64,000 bases of DNA, taken from positions 1 through 64,000 of the forward strand of contig NZ_BAUV01000022.1 in NCBI RefSeq assembly GCF_000513135.1, given 5' to 3'. This document shows positions 45,434-54,780 of the stretch, piece after piece. Under the pieces are notes generated by a model. That model worked only from the letters and a program-made list of their open reading frames with translations, had not been told where the DNA came from and made no database searches. Origin of the DNA: Halalkalibacter akibai JCM 9157. GTDB taxonomy: Bacteria; Bacillota; Bacilli; Bacillales; Bacillaceae_D. Within the stretch, counting starts at the first letter, position 1; each line of letters starts with the position of its first letter. Made by a program: the position numbers and the translations under genes.

Positions 45434-45472
45434 AAGTTCCCCGAAAGACCAAAACAGGTTTTTGGGGAACTT
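45434..45472. terminator. Bidirectional terminator
   Basis: AAGTTCCCC pairs with GGGGAACTT, with an inner stem, between convergent tlp and the amidase gene. Confidence 0.8.
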
Positions 45473-45477
45473 CTCTA

Positions 45478-46974
45478 TTACGCAGTGATAATAGGCTTTA
45501 CCCAAGCAGATGATTGCTCTAATTGTCCTGCTAATTGATACAACAAAGACTCTTTTCCCCGTGCAGCCATAACCTGTACGCCACAAGGCAGGCCTTCTCT
45601 TGTTTGGTATAACGGTAAGCTCATGGCTGGTTGACCAGTCAGATTAGCTAACTGAGTGAAAGGAGTTTTCTCTAAGCTTTTTATAGCTAACTGATCTACA
45701 AAAGCAGTTTTTTTCAATATAGCTCCTAGTCCTAATTTACTCACAATGGAAATCATTTTTCTCTCGTAATTTTTTAAGGCAAGTTCCCCGATTTTTGCAG
45801 GAGGAAATGCGGTTGTTGGCGTTAGATATAAATCGTAGGTTTCATGAAATGCTTCCATTGCAAAAGCAGCTTTATCCCACTCACGTAAGCCAAGTACAAA
45901 TTCCTCTGCCGTTGTTGCCTTATCTAGCAACCCTAATAACCAAGTCGTAGGCTCTACATCTTTTTGGGCTACTTTCCTTCCTAATTGTTCCGCTGCTAAA
46001 GAAAGAGTTGCAGCAACTTCTCCGAAATACATAGTTAAATAACTTTTAGCGAGAGTCTGTCCATTTACCGGAGCGCTTTTTTCGACGACATGATGGCCTG
46101 CGTCTTCCAACATTTGAACACAGTTCAACACTGCTTGTTTGCAGTCTGAGTGAACCTCTGTATCTAAAGGAGATTGAACAGAAAAAGCAATCGTTAAAGG
46201 CTTCGAAATCAATTTCTGTGTTGAAGATAAGAATGAAGTGGTTGAATTGCTTGTATGGAATGCAGCGCCTTTTTCTGAACCTTGAATTGCGTCAAGCATG
46301 GCTGCGCTATCACGTACACTTCTTGAGAGAATGTGATCGACCGAAGCTCCTTGCCAATGACGACCGTATGACGGGCCAGTGGGGGTTCTTCCACGCGTCG
46401 GCTTAAGACCAAACAAACCACAGTAGGCAGCCGGTATTCGAATAGACCCACCTCCATCATTGGCCCCAGCAATTGGAACCATTCCTGATGCAACGGCCGC
46501 TGCAGAGCCACCGCTTGAACCGCCTGGTGTATAATCGTGATTCCGAGGATTTCGAGTTGGTCCGTATAATGTAGGTTCAATAATCCCCATAAGAGCCAGT
46601 TCAGGCACATTCGTCTGACCGATGAAAACGGTACCTGTTTTTCTAAGACGTTTCACGAATTCTGAATCGTCTTTAGCGATATTGTGTTGAAATAATAATG
46701 AACCTGAAGTAATCGTCTGGCCCTTGATTTCTTGCGTTATATCTTTTAAAAGCATCGGAACTCCGGCAAAAAGGTGATGGTCTGTATATGATGTTTCTCT
46801 AGATTCTTTTTTAGCCAATTCATAAAATGTATTAATAACAGCATTTAAAGAAGGATTCTCTGTCTCAATCTGAGCAATCGCTGCTTCGATCAATTCCAGT
46901 GAGCTCACTTCTTTACTTTTAACGAGTGAAGCCAAACCTAAGCCGTCAAATTGCGTATATTCTGAAAATGACAT
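45478..46974 (-). CDS. Amidase, amidase-signature (GatA-like) family
   Basis: A 498-residue amidase-signature enzyme. The catalytic triad is visible: Lys in PMLLKDITQ, the cis-Ser in [17 protein letters not shown], and the Ser nucleophile in [23 protein letters not shown]. It is not GatA itself, because gatC and gatB are absent and the C-terminal part differs. The family hydrolyses amides of many kinds (indole acetamide, fatty amides, 6-aminohexanoate dimers), so the substrate is unknown. A single gene on the minus strand. Confidence 0.88.
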   Translation of the reverse strand: MSFSEYTQFDGLGLASLVKSKEVSSLELIEAAIAQIETENPSLNAVINTFYELAKKESRETSYTDHHLFAGVPMLLKDITQEIKGQTITSGSLLFQHNIAKDDSEFVKRLRKTGTVFIGQTNVPELALMGIIEPTLYGPTRNPRNHDYTPGGSSGGSAAAVASGMVPIAGANDGGGSIRIPAAYCGLFGLKPTRGRTPTGPSYGRHWQGASVDHILSRSVRDSAAMLDAIQGSEKGAAFHTSNSTTSFLSSTQKLISKPLTIAFSVQSPLDTEVHSDCKQAVLNCVQMLEDAGHHVVEKSAPVNGQTLAKSYLTMYFGEVAATLSLAAEQLGRKVAQKDVEPTTWLLGLLDKATTAEEFVLGLREWDKAAFAMEAFHETYDLYLTPTTAFPPAKIGELALKNYERKMISIVSKLGLGAILKKTAFVDQLAIKSLEKTPFTQLANLTGQPAMSLPLYQTREGLPCGVQVMAARGKESLLYQLAGQLEQSSAWVKPIITA

Positions 46975-47097
46975 GATGACGCCCCCTTTTTTTTATCATA
47001 ATACAAAATAAGAACGAACGGGTACCGTTCTTTGTAACTAGCAAAGAAGTTGTTTGAACTGTTATAATCAAAACAAATGGAATGATGGAGGAGTAGT

Positions 47098-47409
47098 ATG
47101 GCTTTTGGTCTTACAAGATTAAAGTTGGATGAATGGAAAACAAAAGCCGATAACGGGGAGATTGCTTTTTTAACTCACTACTGGATAGATGAACGTTTTC
47201 CTGAGTGTACGACGGTTACAAAAGTGGCTTGTGCTGATTTAAACAAACTCATTCAATGGGGAGAACAGTACGGACTTAGACCAGAGTGGATTCACACAAG
47301 AGATCAATATCCTCATTTTGACTTACTTGGTGAAAGACAAATAGATGTGTTAACAAAAGAAGGAAAGTTGGATCAGCTCGAACATCTTGGGTATGACTTC
47401 CAACGATAG
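47098..47409 (+). CDS. yneQ: Conserved protein YneQ
   Basis: A 103-residue soluble protein beginning MAFGLTRLKLDEWKTKADNG, with AFLTHYWIDERFPE and PEWIHTRDQYPHFDLLG. It resembles B. subtilis YneQ and sits in the same neighbourhood (tlp, yneP, yneQ). Conserved His, Asp and Trp suggest a ligand site, but no function is known. Confidence 0.75.
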   Translation: MAFGLTRLKLDEWKTKADNGEIAFLTHYWIDERFPECTTVTKVACADLNKLIQWGEQYGLRPEWIHTRDQYPHFDLLGERQIDVLTKEGKLDQLEHLGYDFQR

Positions 47410-47458
47410 TGTTATTGTTGTTATAATAAGGGTATTGGAATGTTAGGAGGAATACATA

Positions 47459-48292
47459 ATGACTACGAAGCAAGAAGCTATTATGGCAGATTTACAAACA
47501 AAACCATCTATTAACCCGAAGGATGAAATTCGTACAAGGGTAGATTTTTTGAAAAATTATTTACTACATACAGGAGCCAAAGGCTATGTTTTGGGGATTT
47601 CAGGTGGACAAGATTCTACATTAGCGGGTAAATTGGCGCAAACAGCTATTAATGAATTAAATGATGAATCAAATGAGGCGAGCTTTTCTTTTTATGCAGT
47701 AAGACTTCCATACGGTGTTCAAAAAGATGAAGAGGATGCTCAAGATGCCATTCGTTTTATCGCACCAACAAAAGCTATTACAGTTAATATAAAAGCGGCA
47801 GTAGATGCTTCAGTAGATGCATTTGGCGCAGCAACAAATGGGGAGAAACTATCCGATTTTAATAAAGGGAATACGAAAGCACGTGAACGAATGAAAGCTC
47901 AATATGACCTAGCTGCTCATTTCGGTTGCTTAGTTATTGGAACAGATCATGCTGCAGAAGCGATAACTGGATTTTTTACGAAACATGGTGATGGTGCTTG
48001 TGACCTTGCTCCATTATTTGGATTAACTAAGAGACAAGGCAGAGCTTTATTAAAAGAGCTTGGTGCTCCTGAACATTTATATTTAAAAGAGCCTACAGCT
48101 GATTTAGAAGATCAAAAACCGGGATTGCCTGATGAGGTTGCTTTAGGTATGACCTACGACCAACTAGATGATTATCTTGAAGGAAAAACCGTTGATCCAG
48201 AAATCACTGCGAAAATTGAAACACGCTATGATAACACGGAGCATAAGCGCCAAACACCTGTGACGATTTTTGATTCTTGGTGGAAAAAATAA
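47459..48292 (+). CDS. nadE: NH3-dependent NAD+ synthetase NadE
   Basis: A 277-residue enzyme that amidates deamido-NAD to NAD. The PP-loop [16 protein letters not shown] binds [19 protein letters not shown], the [19 protein letters not shown] stretch, [35 protein letters not shown] and [18 protein letters not shown] are family blocks. It lacks the N-terminal glutaminase domain, so it uses ammonia. ATG follows AGGAGG. Length equals that of B. subtilis NadE. Confidence 0.96.
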   Translation: MTTKQEAIMADLQTKPSINPKDEIRTRVDFLKNYLLHTGAKGYVLGISGGQDSTLAGKLAQTAINELNDESNEASFSFYAVRLPYGVQKDEEDAQDAIRFIAPTKAITVNIKAAVDASVDAFGAATNGEKLSDFNKGNTKARERMKAQYDLAAHFGCLVIGTDHAAEAITGFFTKHGDGACDLAPLFGLTKRQGRALLKELGAPEHLYLKEPTADLEDQKPGLPDEVALGMTYDQLDDYLEGKTVDPEITAKIETRYDNTEHKRQTPVTIFDSWWKK

Positions 48293-48429
48293 ATTACTGT
48301 CATAATAACTCGTCTCTCATCATACATTTGTTAGAGTGTCTGGTCATAATGGATAAAACCTGATTGGATATTTACTAGCTAAACTACTTAAAAGTATGTT
48401 CAATATGAATGACTGATTAAGGAGAGAAA

Positions 48430-48942
48430 ATGATGCAAGGGAAAGTGGTTTTATTACTAAGCTTAGTTACGTGTTTACTGTTGCTTGGCGGCTATTACGG
48501 TTTTCAATACTTTCAATCTGGTCAATCCCCGGCGTTAGCTATAAGTGATTCTGTGGAAGAGACTATAGAATCAAAGGGTTCTGGGGATGTTCGTTTCATT
48601 AATGGAATAGGAATTACATTAAATGAAGTTAGAGTAGAAGAAATTTTAGAGGATGAAGGAAACCAGATTGTATTCGTGGACTTACAATTCGATAATGAAA
48701 GAGAAACGGTTTATGAATTCTCTTCTTATAAAATTACGTTAGTCGATAAAGAGGGATTTGCCTATAGTATGGATACATCCATTGAGACCAGAGGGATCTT
48801 AGGTGGTCAACTACATCCAGGTCGAACAAATCGCGGGGAAGTAGCTTTTGTTGTACCTATTGGATCTGAATACGAACTCGTATACACCGATCACTTACGT
48901 ACAGGACAAGTTACGTGGCAAGTAACTTTAGACGAGGAATGA
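48430..48942 (+). CDS. Membrane-anchored protein with a DUF4352-like domain
   Basis: A 170-residue protein with one N-terminal membrane anchor (VVLLLSLVTCLLLLGGYYGF), followed by an extracellular beta domain from about residue 55 to the end (IVFVDLQFDNERETVYEF, the FAYSMDTSI strand and GEVAFVVPIGSEYELVY), the pattern of DUF4352/TRF2-like immunoglobulin folds. The Cys in the anchor is not in a clear lipobox. Function unknown. The next gene starts 12 bases later. Confidence 0.65.
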   Translation: MMQGKVVLLLSLVTCLLLLGGYYGFQYFQSGQSPALAISDSVEETIESKGSGDVRFINGIGITLNEVRVEEILEDEGNQIVFVDLQFDNERETVYEFSSYKITLVDKEGFAYSMDTSIETRGILGGQLHPGRTNRGEVAFVVPIGSEYELVYTDHLRTGQVTWQVTLDEE

Positions 48943-48954
48943 GGATAAATAAAT

Positions 48955-49803
48955 ATGAATCATAATAGTGATCTTCATATGCACTCTACAGCTTCAGACG
49001 GTGGTTATTCACCGTCTGAATTAATGAAAAAGTGTAAGGACGTTCAGTTAAAAATCGTTTCGTTAACGGACCATGATAGTGTCGATGGACTTGAAGAAGC
49101 GATTCAAACAGGAGAAAAGTTGGGGATTCAGGTTATACCAGGTATTGAATTTTCAACAAAATATAAAGGGAAAAGTGTACATATTTTAGGGTATCAGTTT
49201 GATTGGAAAGATGAAGAGCTTCAACGGATGCTTGCTTTACAAAAGCAATTAAGAAGAGAGCGCTTAGATACTATCATTGAAAAATTAGCAAAAATTAATC
49301 TTTTTATTGAACCAGAACAAGTGATTAAACATACAGATGGAGGAAGCATCGGACGTCCACATGTAGCAAAAGCTTTGATTGAGGCTGGTTATGTCAAAGA
49401 TGTGGCAGAAGCATTTGATCGTTTTTTAGCAGAAGGACAAGCTGGTTATGTTGAAAAATCTAGGGAAATGTCGGTGAAAGAGGCCATTGATTGGATTCAC
49501 GGTACAAATGGAATTGCGATCGTTGCCCATCCTGATTATTACGGAGTTGATGGAGATTTTATTGACTGGGTTAGGGAATGGGGCCTCGATGGAATTGAAA
49601 TTTATCACCGTGATCATGACGAAGAAACAGTTAAACGTTATGAAGAACTGACCGAAGCCATTGAAAGCGAGCTTGGGGTAACACTTTACCGAACGGGAGG
49701 GTCTGATTTTCATCATGAGGAATACGGACGTGTTCGTGAACCCCTAGGGATAACAAGGCTATCAGATGCATTAGCTCAGAAGGTTGCTAACATCCGTACA
49801 TAA
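48955..49803 (+). CDS. PHP-domain phosphoesterase (YciV/TrpH-like)
   Basis: A 282-residue protein of the PHP family with metal-binding blocks DLHMHSTASDGGYSP (the HxH pair), SLTDHDSVDG, IPGIEFSTKYKGKSVHILGY, GRPHVAKALIEAGYV, IVAHPDYYG and GGSDFHHEEYG. Relatives are 3',5'-nucleoside bisphosphate phosphatases or 5'-to-3' exoribonucleases (RNase AM). The ribosome binding site GAGGA is weak but present. Confidence 0.85.
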   Translation: MNHNSDLHMHSTASDGGYSPSELMKKCKDVQLKIVSLTDHDSVDGLEEAIQTGEKLGIQVIPGIEFSTKYKGKSVHILGYQFDWKDEELQRMLALQKQLRRERLDTIIEKLAKINLFIEPEQVIKHTDGGSIGRPHVAKALIEAGYVKDVAEAFDRFLAEGQAGYVEKSREMSVKEAIDWIHGTNGIAIVAHPDYYGVDGDFIDWVREWGLDGIEIYHRDHDEETVKRYEELTEAIESELGVTLYRTGGSDFHHEEYGRVREPLGITRLSDALAQKVANIRT

Positions 49804-49886
49804 CTACATTCGCTTTAGTTACAGTTGCTCACATATATTGTTTTACCTATAATAGAAGAATATGATATCCGGAGGTTTGTTGAATT

Positions 49887-50378
49887 ATGGCTAAAGAAAG
49901 TTCGTTTGATATTGTTTCAAAAATTGATATGTCAGAAGTAACCAATGCGGTTACTATGGCGACAAAAGAAATCTCAACGCGTTATGACTTTAAAGGAAGT
50001 AAGAGTAGCGTCACATTAGAAAATGAAGAGCTTGTGTTAATTTCTGATGATGAATATAAATTAGAGCAACTGAAAGATGTTCTAATAACAAAGTTAATCA
50101 AGCGTGATGTATCTGTAAAAAATCTAGATTATGGCAAGATTGAAGGCGCTTCTGGTGGAACTGTACGTCAAAGAGCAAAGTTAATTCAAGGAATTGACAA
50201 GGAAAACGCCAAAAAGATAAATACGATCATTAAAAATAGTGGAGTCAAAGTAAAAAGTCAAATTCAAGATGATCAAGTTCGTGTAACTGGAAAAAACCGT
50301 GATGATTTGCAAGCAATCATCGCAGCAATTAGAGGAGCCAATCTTTCTATTGATGTTCAGTTTATTAATTACAGATAA
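49887..50378 (+). CDS. YajQ-family nucleotide-binding protein
   Basis: A 163-residue protein matching YajQ (DUF520): [69 protein letters not shown] and LQAIIAAIR. Two RNA-binding-like alpha/beta domains swapped in order. Some members bind cyclic di-GMP and modulate gene expression; the present one may simply bind nucleotides. GGAGG precedes the start. Confidence 0.92.
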   Translation: MAKESSFDIVSKIDMSEVTNAVTMATKEISTRYDFKGSKSSVTLENEELVLISDDEYKLEQLKDVLITKLIKRDVSVKNLDYGKIEGASGGTVRQRAKLIQGIDKENAKKINTIIKNSGVKVKSQIQDDQVRVTGKNRDDLQAIIAAIRGANLSIDVQFINYR

Positions 50379-50392
50379 ATAAACAAAAATCT

Positions 50393-50426
50393 GACTTAAG
50401 TCTTAAGAGACTTAGGTCTTTTTTTT
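50393..50426 (+). terminator. Terminator of the YajQ gene
   Basis: GACTTAAGTC pairs with GACTTAGGTC (one wobble), followed by eight T. Confidence 0.85.
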
Positions 50427-50540
50427 GTGAGAGTATTCTAATAGGAGTGAACCTGTAGTAAAATATGGAAGATCTTAACTATTGTAGAAAAATAAAGACA
50501 TTTTAAAATGGTGACAATCTGGAAGGAATGGGGTAGATTC

Positions 50541-51668
50541 ATGCACGAACATAGACGTTATGACCTAGATTGGATTCGTGTAATCGCTACGTTAGCAGTG
50601 TTCTTTTATCATTGTTCGATGTTCGTAAATCCGTTCCCGTGGCACATCAAAAATAATGAACTTAATTCTACTAGCATTTTGGTTTTTTCACTTTTTCTTG
50701 GTTTATGGATTATGCCTATTTTTTTTGCTGTATCTGGGATTAGTACTTTCTATGCATTAAAGCAAAAGCAAATGAAGGGTTATATAAAAGAAAGGTTTCA
50801 GAGATTAGCGATTCCCCTTATTTTTGGGGTTTTCGTACTCGCCCCTCCTCAAGTCTATATCGAAAAAATTTACTATCATCAATTCAATGATTCATTTTTA
50901 CGTTTTATCCCAAGGTACTTTGATGGATTATATTTAGAAATTGGTGGGGCTGGAAACTTTGCCTTCTTTGGATTACATTTATGGTTTTTACTTGTACTAT
51001 TGGTTTTTTCCGTATTAGCTCTCCCTTTATTTGTTTTATTGAGAAAATGTTCATTTAAAAGACTTCATTTTGTATTATTGCCGAGTTTGTTAGTTGGAAC
51101 AGGCTTCGTTAAAACTCAAAATTTAGGAGGGTGGGATCTTCTTTTCTACCTGGTTCTTTTTCTATATGGTTATTATTTTATCTTGAGTGATGATTTTAGG
51201 AGAGCATTACAATCTCAAATAAAAATTTATTTCATTTTGGCTGTTAGTTTAACGATTGTTTATGTTATTTGGTTCCTCAAAGGATCGTTAGTTACAAATA
51301 GCGCTCAAGGAATCATCTTTCACGGTATTCAGACCCTTTCAAGCTGGAGCTGGTTGTTAGTCATTTTTTCTTTAGCGAATAAATATTTGTCTTTTTCTAA
51401 TCGTTTTTTAACATATGGAAGTGAAGCTTCAATGCCGTTTTACGTACTTCATCAACCTGTCATCGTCTTTTATGGTTTTCTTATTTACGACCTAACTTGG
51501 CCGACGACAATTAAAATACTTTTCCTATTAACCGTATCTTTTATTACAATCATGGTTACTTATCACTTTTTGATTCGGAACGTAGCTGTGTTAAGAGTTG
51601 TTTTCGGTTTGAAGAAGAAACGACCTATAGGAGAGTCGACCACGCCGAAAATGGTGACACTTAGTTAA
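50541..51668 (+). CDS. Acyltransferase-3 family membrane protein
   Basis: A membrane protein of about 375 residues with ten hydrophobic helices. I place the start at the ATG at 50541, since GGAATGGGG is upstream and the product begins MHEHRRYDLDWIRVIATLAV, the family's typical N-terminus; an ATG at 50508 lacks a site. The FYHCSMF and DWIRV motifs in the first helix fit the acyltransferase-3 (OafA/YrhL) family, which acetylates sugars or polymers at the cell surface. The substrate is unknown. Confidence 0.8.
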   Translation: MHEHRRYDLDWIRVIATLAVFFYHCSMFVNPFPWHIKNNELNSTSILVFSLFLGLWIMPIFFAVSGISTFYALKQKQMKGYIKERFQRLAIPLIFGVFVLAPPQVYIEKIYYHQFNDSFLRFIPRYFDGLYLEIGGAGNFAFFGLHLWFLLVLLVFSVLALPLFVLLRKCSFKRLHFVLLPSLLVGTGFVKTQNLGGWDLLFYLVLFLYGYYFILSDDFRRALQSQIKIYFILAVSLTIVYVIWFLKGSLVTNSAQGIIFHGIQTLSSWSWLLVIFSLANKYLSFSNRFLTYGSEASMPFYVLHQPVIVFYGFLIYDLTWPTTIKILFLLTVSFITIMVTYHFLIRNVAVLRVVFGLKKKRPIGESTTPKMVTLS

Positions 51669-51687
51669 GTAGCTTAGGAGGACTAAA

Positions 51688-52041
51688 ATGAATGAATCAG
51701 ATTTATATAATCATTTAATAGAGTTGGAACAAACTCTATTAAAGCCTGAGGTAAGACTATCATCAGAAGCTCTTGATGAGTTATTAGCAGATGATTTTTT
51801 GGAGTTTGGAAGTTCCGGCATTGTTATTGACAAAGAGGACTGTTTAGGAGAAGGGGGAGTCGGGGCATTAAAGATGACTTTGTATGATTTTAAAGTGTCT
51901 TCTTTAGCTCCAGATGTTGCTCAGACTACTTATCGTGTTTTTGATGAAACGAGAAATCGTCATACGTTAAGAAGTTCAATTTGGCGATACCGGGATAATA
52001 AATGGCAAATGTTTTTTCATCAAGGGACTATTTCAAAATAG
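51688..52041 (+). CDS. NTF2-like (DUF4440-type) protein
   Basis: A 117-residue protein with TAGGAGGAC before its ATG. The cone-shaped NTF2-like fold is suggested by LIELEQTLLKPEVRLSSEAL, LLADDFLEFGSSG and SIWRYRDNKWQMFFHQGT at the end. Related proteins bind small ligands or are weak isomerases. Function unknown. Confidence 0.75.
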   Translation: MNESDLYNHLIELEQTLLKPEVRLSSEALDELLADDFLEFGSSGIVIDKEDCLGEGGVGALKMTLYDFKVSSLAPDVAQTTYRVFDETRNRHTLRSSIWRYRDNKWQMFFHQGTISK

Positions 52042-52079
52042 AACGGCTAAAATGGGTGATAGATTTAGGGGGGCTGTAA

Positions 52080-52550
52080 GTGAAATTAAGGACAATCGCA
52101 GAAGGAGATTATGAGAAAATTAAACCACTCATTAATCATTGGTGGGGAGGAAGAGAGATGGCACATTTACTACCAAAACTGTTTTTTACTCATTTTAATA
52201 ACACAAGCTTTATTATTGAAAAAGATAGACAAGTAGTTGGTTTTTTAATTGGTTTTTTATCACAAACAAATTTGTCTGAGGCGTATATTCACTTTGTAGG
52301 TGTTCATCCCGAATATAGAAATCAGAATATAGCAAGGGGTCTTTATCAGGCTTTTTTTGATCAGATTATAGATTTCGGACGAACAAATGTGAAGTGCATT
52401 ACTTCACCTGTAAATAAAACGTCCATCGCCTTTCATACAAAGATGGGGTTTAGTATTGAAGATGGAGACAGTGAAGTCAACGGTATCGCGGTTTCGAAAG
52501 ATTATGACGGTCCTGGACAAGATAGGGTTTTATTTGTAATAAATCTCTAA
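52080..52550 (+). CDS. GNAT-family N-acetyltransferase
   Basis: A 156-residue acetyltransferase. GTG at 52080 follows GGGGGG. Acetyl-CoA binding is shown by HFVGVHPEYRNQNIARGLYQAFF; the substrate pocket by RTIAEGDYEKIKPLINHWWGGR. The target could be a small amine or a protein; not determinable here. Confidence 0.82.
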   Translation: MKLRTIAEGDYEKIKPLINHWWGGREMAHLLPKLFFTHFNNTSFIIEKDRQVVGFLIGFLSQTNLSEAYIHFVGVHPEYRNQNIARGLYQAFFDQIIDFGRTNVKCITSPVNKTSIAFHTKMGFSIEDGDSEVNGIAVSKDYDGPGQDRVLFVINL

Positions 52551-52650
52551 TATTGTTAAATGTAAGATTGGAATAAAATTCAAAATAAAGCTTGATATCA
52601 TAAAATAAACTGTTTATATTAATGGTATTAACCAATAAGGAGATGCGCCT

Positions 52651-52722
52651 ATGTTATCGCCAATTGCAGTTGACGTTTTGGAAAATAATTTGAAAATAAA
52701 AACGTCGCAAGGGGTAGAGTAG
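52651..52722 (+). CDS. Tiny ORF (23 aa), possible leader or remnant
   Basis: ATG at 52651 lies 7 bases after AAGGAG and encodes MLSPIAVDVLENNLKIKTSQ plus three residues. It has a good ribosome binding site but no known family. It precedes the next acetyltransferase gene by 34 bases and could be a leader peptide or a broken gene. Confidence 0.3.
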   Translation: MLSPIAVDVLENNLKIKTSQGVE

Positions 52723-52756
52723 ACCCTATACTGCTGCCCCTGCCAAATTGGGGGAA

Positions 52757-53314
52757 ATGAAATTGATAAAGGCTTATACTGAAACATTTTTAACTGGTAA
52801 CAAAGTGAAATTACGTAAGATCACTCAAGAGGATTTTCAAAACTATATGAACATTGAAGATGTGATGGAAAGTAGATTGTTGATGAATGACGGCATCCCC
52901 TTTCCTCCGATGTTAGCGGATCATGAAAAGTTTATTAGTGAAATAAGCTCTGAAAAAGATGATTTTATGTTCGCGGTAGAGTTACTAGATCAAAATGTGT
53001 TTATCGGAACAATTGCTGTTTACTTAGTTAATTGGAAAAATGGAACTTGCTATGTAGGCATTTCATTAGGTTCTGATTATCAAGGCAAAGGGTATGGAAC
53101 GGATGCTATGAATGTGTTATTAAACTTTATTTTCAATTATATGAATGTGAATAAAGTCAAACTTCAAGTATTTGGTTTTAACAAAAAAGCAATCCGTTCT
53201 TATGAAAAATGTGGTTTCCGTCTAGAGGGCACACTTCGAGAAGAGCTCTTCCGTTTCGGAAAATATCAAGATGTGTGTGTGATGGGAATTCTTAGGGGAG
53301 ATTGGCAAGAATAG
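52757..53314 (+). CDS. RimJ/RimL-like GNAT acetyltransferase
   Basis: About 185 residues. The start is uncertain: ATG at 52757 lies close to GGGGG; TTG at 52748 is also open. RKITQEDFQNYMNIEDVMES, GTCYVGISLGSDYQGKGYGTDAMNVLLNF (acetyl-CoA loop), VKLQVFGFNKKAIRSYEKCGFRLEGTLREELF form the typical RimJ/L pattern. Such enzymes acetylate ribosomal proteins, spermidine or antibiotics; the substrate is open. Confidence 0.82.
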   Translation: MKLIKAYTETFLTGNKVKLRKITQEDFQNYMNIEDVMESRLLMNDGIPFPPMLADHEKFISEISSEKDDFMFAVELLDQNVFIGTIAVYLVNWKNGTCYVGISLGSDYQGKGYGTDAMNVLLNFIFNYMNVNKVKLQVFGFNKKAIRSYEKCGFRLEGTLREELFRFGKYQDVCVMGILRGDWQE

Positions 53315-53320
53315 ATTTGA

Positions 53321-53362
53321 AAAATAAAGCCCGAATCAATTGCTGATTCGAGCTTTATTTTC
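53321..53362 (+). terminator. Terminator
   Basis: AAATAAAGC and CGAATCA pair with TGATTCG and GCTTTATTT, followed by TCG; a strong stem of 16 bp with one mismatch. Confidence 0.75.
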
Positions 53363-53381
53363 GTTTGGGTTAGAGAGACAC

Positions 53382-53850
53382 CTGAGCGGACACAGGGGAT
53401 CTTATAGGGAGGAAACCCGTCTCGATTTTCGTAGAATATGGGGAATAAGGAACTAGGAGTCCACGTGCATCACCAACCGAGTCATTTTCGCATGAATAAG
53501 GTCATCTGAGTCCGCCTCACGATAAGCGCGGACTCAGATGACCTTATGTTACCAAAATCAACTGATTTTCAACTCTGAGCGGACACAGCGGATCTTAGAG
53601 GGAGGAATCGAGTCTCAATTTTCGTAGAATATGGGGAATAAGGAACCGAGAGTCCACGTGCATCACCAACCGAGTCATTTTCGCATGAATAAGGTCTCCT
53701 GAGTCAGCCACACGAGAAGCGCGGACTCAGATGACCTTATGTAACCAAAATCAATTGATTTTCAAGGCTGAGCGGACACAGAGGATCTTATAGGAAGGAA
53801 TCCCGTCTCGATTTTCGTAGAAAATGAGCAATAACGAACCTGCTGTCCAA
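53382..53850. repeat. 193-bp tandem repeat, about 2.4 copies
   Basis: Units begin CTGAGCGGACACAG at 53382, 53575 and 53768, exactly 193 bases apart. Unit 1 contains a perfect 20-bp inverted repeat (ATAAGGTCATCTGAGTCCGC at 53496-53515 and its complement at 53528-53547); unit 2 has a diverged left arm. The third unit is cut off after about 80 bases. Half-sites of the same motif occur at 23136 and 23187. No ORF. Confidence 0.85.
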
Positions 53851-53935
53851 TACATCCACAAAAAGAGCGATATCAATGAAAATAGAGGCTTGTGTGTCCT
53901 TACTAAACGCACACGCGTCCCTCATACCACTTACC

Positions 53936-54598
53936 TTAAGCTTGTTTCTCAATTGTCGCTTCAATTTTCGTTCCGACTAGAGCTTGAGTGGCTAATTGAT
54001 CAGCTTCCTTATTTAGGCTACGGTCGATTAATTCATAGTTTATAGTTAAACCTAGTTTTGCTGTTAATTGATCAATTCGTTCAAGCCATGCTAAATAATG
54101 TTCTTCATAACAAGGCCATTCGCCTGATGCTTGGTTAACCACAACCATTGAATCGGAATAAACCTGAATCGTTTGATGGTGAACACCTAGCTCTTCAAGT
54201 TGTCTTAATAGTAAATAGAGTGCAGCATATTCTGCTTCATTATTATCTTCAAGTAGTTCTAACGTATCATTGAAGCGTAGTCGCCAATTTTTATGGTTTT
54301 GCTTATAATAGATGGCCAAGCCGACGCCGGAATTTTTAGTTTCTTTCTCGAATCCTCCATCAATGTAGGCTTTTACATCATGTGGCTCTGTTTCAAATTG
54401 CTTTAAAAATTTGAGTAGCTCTTTTTTAGTCCATGTTGTATCTTGTTCATCATAAAAATCAATGCTTTTTAATCGACCAGTTTTCTCTAGATCATCATGA
54501 AGCATCAGAGCGTGAGCAACAGACATAAATTCAGATTTCATAAAAAATGATTGTTTTGTTTTTAAAACAAGGTAACTCCATTCAATTCTTATTTTCAA
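53936..54598 (-). CDS. RNase H-like protein, YpeP-type
   Basis: About 220 residues. I prefer the TTG at 54598 because GAGGGA then has proper spacing; the frame is open to an ATG at 54607. After an N-terminal region of about 70 residues comes an RNase HI fold with the four acidic residues: AYIDGGFEK, DNNEAEYAALYLLL, QVYSDSMVVVNQASGE and RSLNKEADQLATQAL. B. subtilis YpeP is the nearest relative I recall. RNase HI cuts the RNA of RNA-DNA hybrids. The motif set is complete, so activity is possible. Confidence 0.8.
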   Translation of the reverse strand: MKIRIEWSYLVLKTKQSFFMKSEFMSVAHALMLHDDLEKTGRLKSIDFYDEQDTTWTKKELLKFLKQFETEPHDVKAYIDGGFEKETKNSGVGLAIYYKQNHKNWRLRFNDTLELLEDNNEAEYAALYLLLRQLEELGVHHQTIQVYSDSMVVVNQASGEWPCYEEHYLAWLERIDQLTAKLGLTINYELIDRSLNKEADQLATQALVGTKIEATIEKQA

Positions 54599-54780
54599 TT
54601 CGATCATCCCTCTTATTTTAGGTTAAAATAATTGCAGAATCTAACAATTCATGATAAGTTAAATTATCGAAATGTTATGTTATTTAAGTATGTTCTAAAG
54701 ATCATATCATAAACTAGTATGATGAGATCAACTGATTTACATACCGACAGATTGAACCTAGTAAAAGGAGTTTATGATCA

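Noticed and set aside
46209-46610. Minus-strand ORF of 133 codons inside the amidase gene
   Set aside because: Same strand but another frame of an intact amidase with all its motifs.
45478-46974. GatA subunit of the tRNA amidotransferase
   Set aside because: No gatC or gatB next to it, and the C-terminal half fits stand-alone amidases better.
52651-52722. A fifth selenoprotein or antibiotic leader peptide
   Set aside because: The ORF ends in TAG, not UGA, and no terminator-antiterminator structure could be drawn convincingly, so only a doubtful ORF is listed.
53382-53850. CRISPR array
   Set aside because: Units are 193 bp with nearly the same sequence throughout and no variable spacers; no cas genes are present.
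54608-54780. S-box (SAM) riboswitch before metA
   Set aside because: I could not find the conserved S-box core or a terminator-antiterminator pair in this short region.
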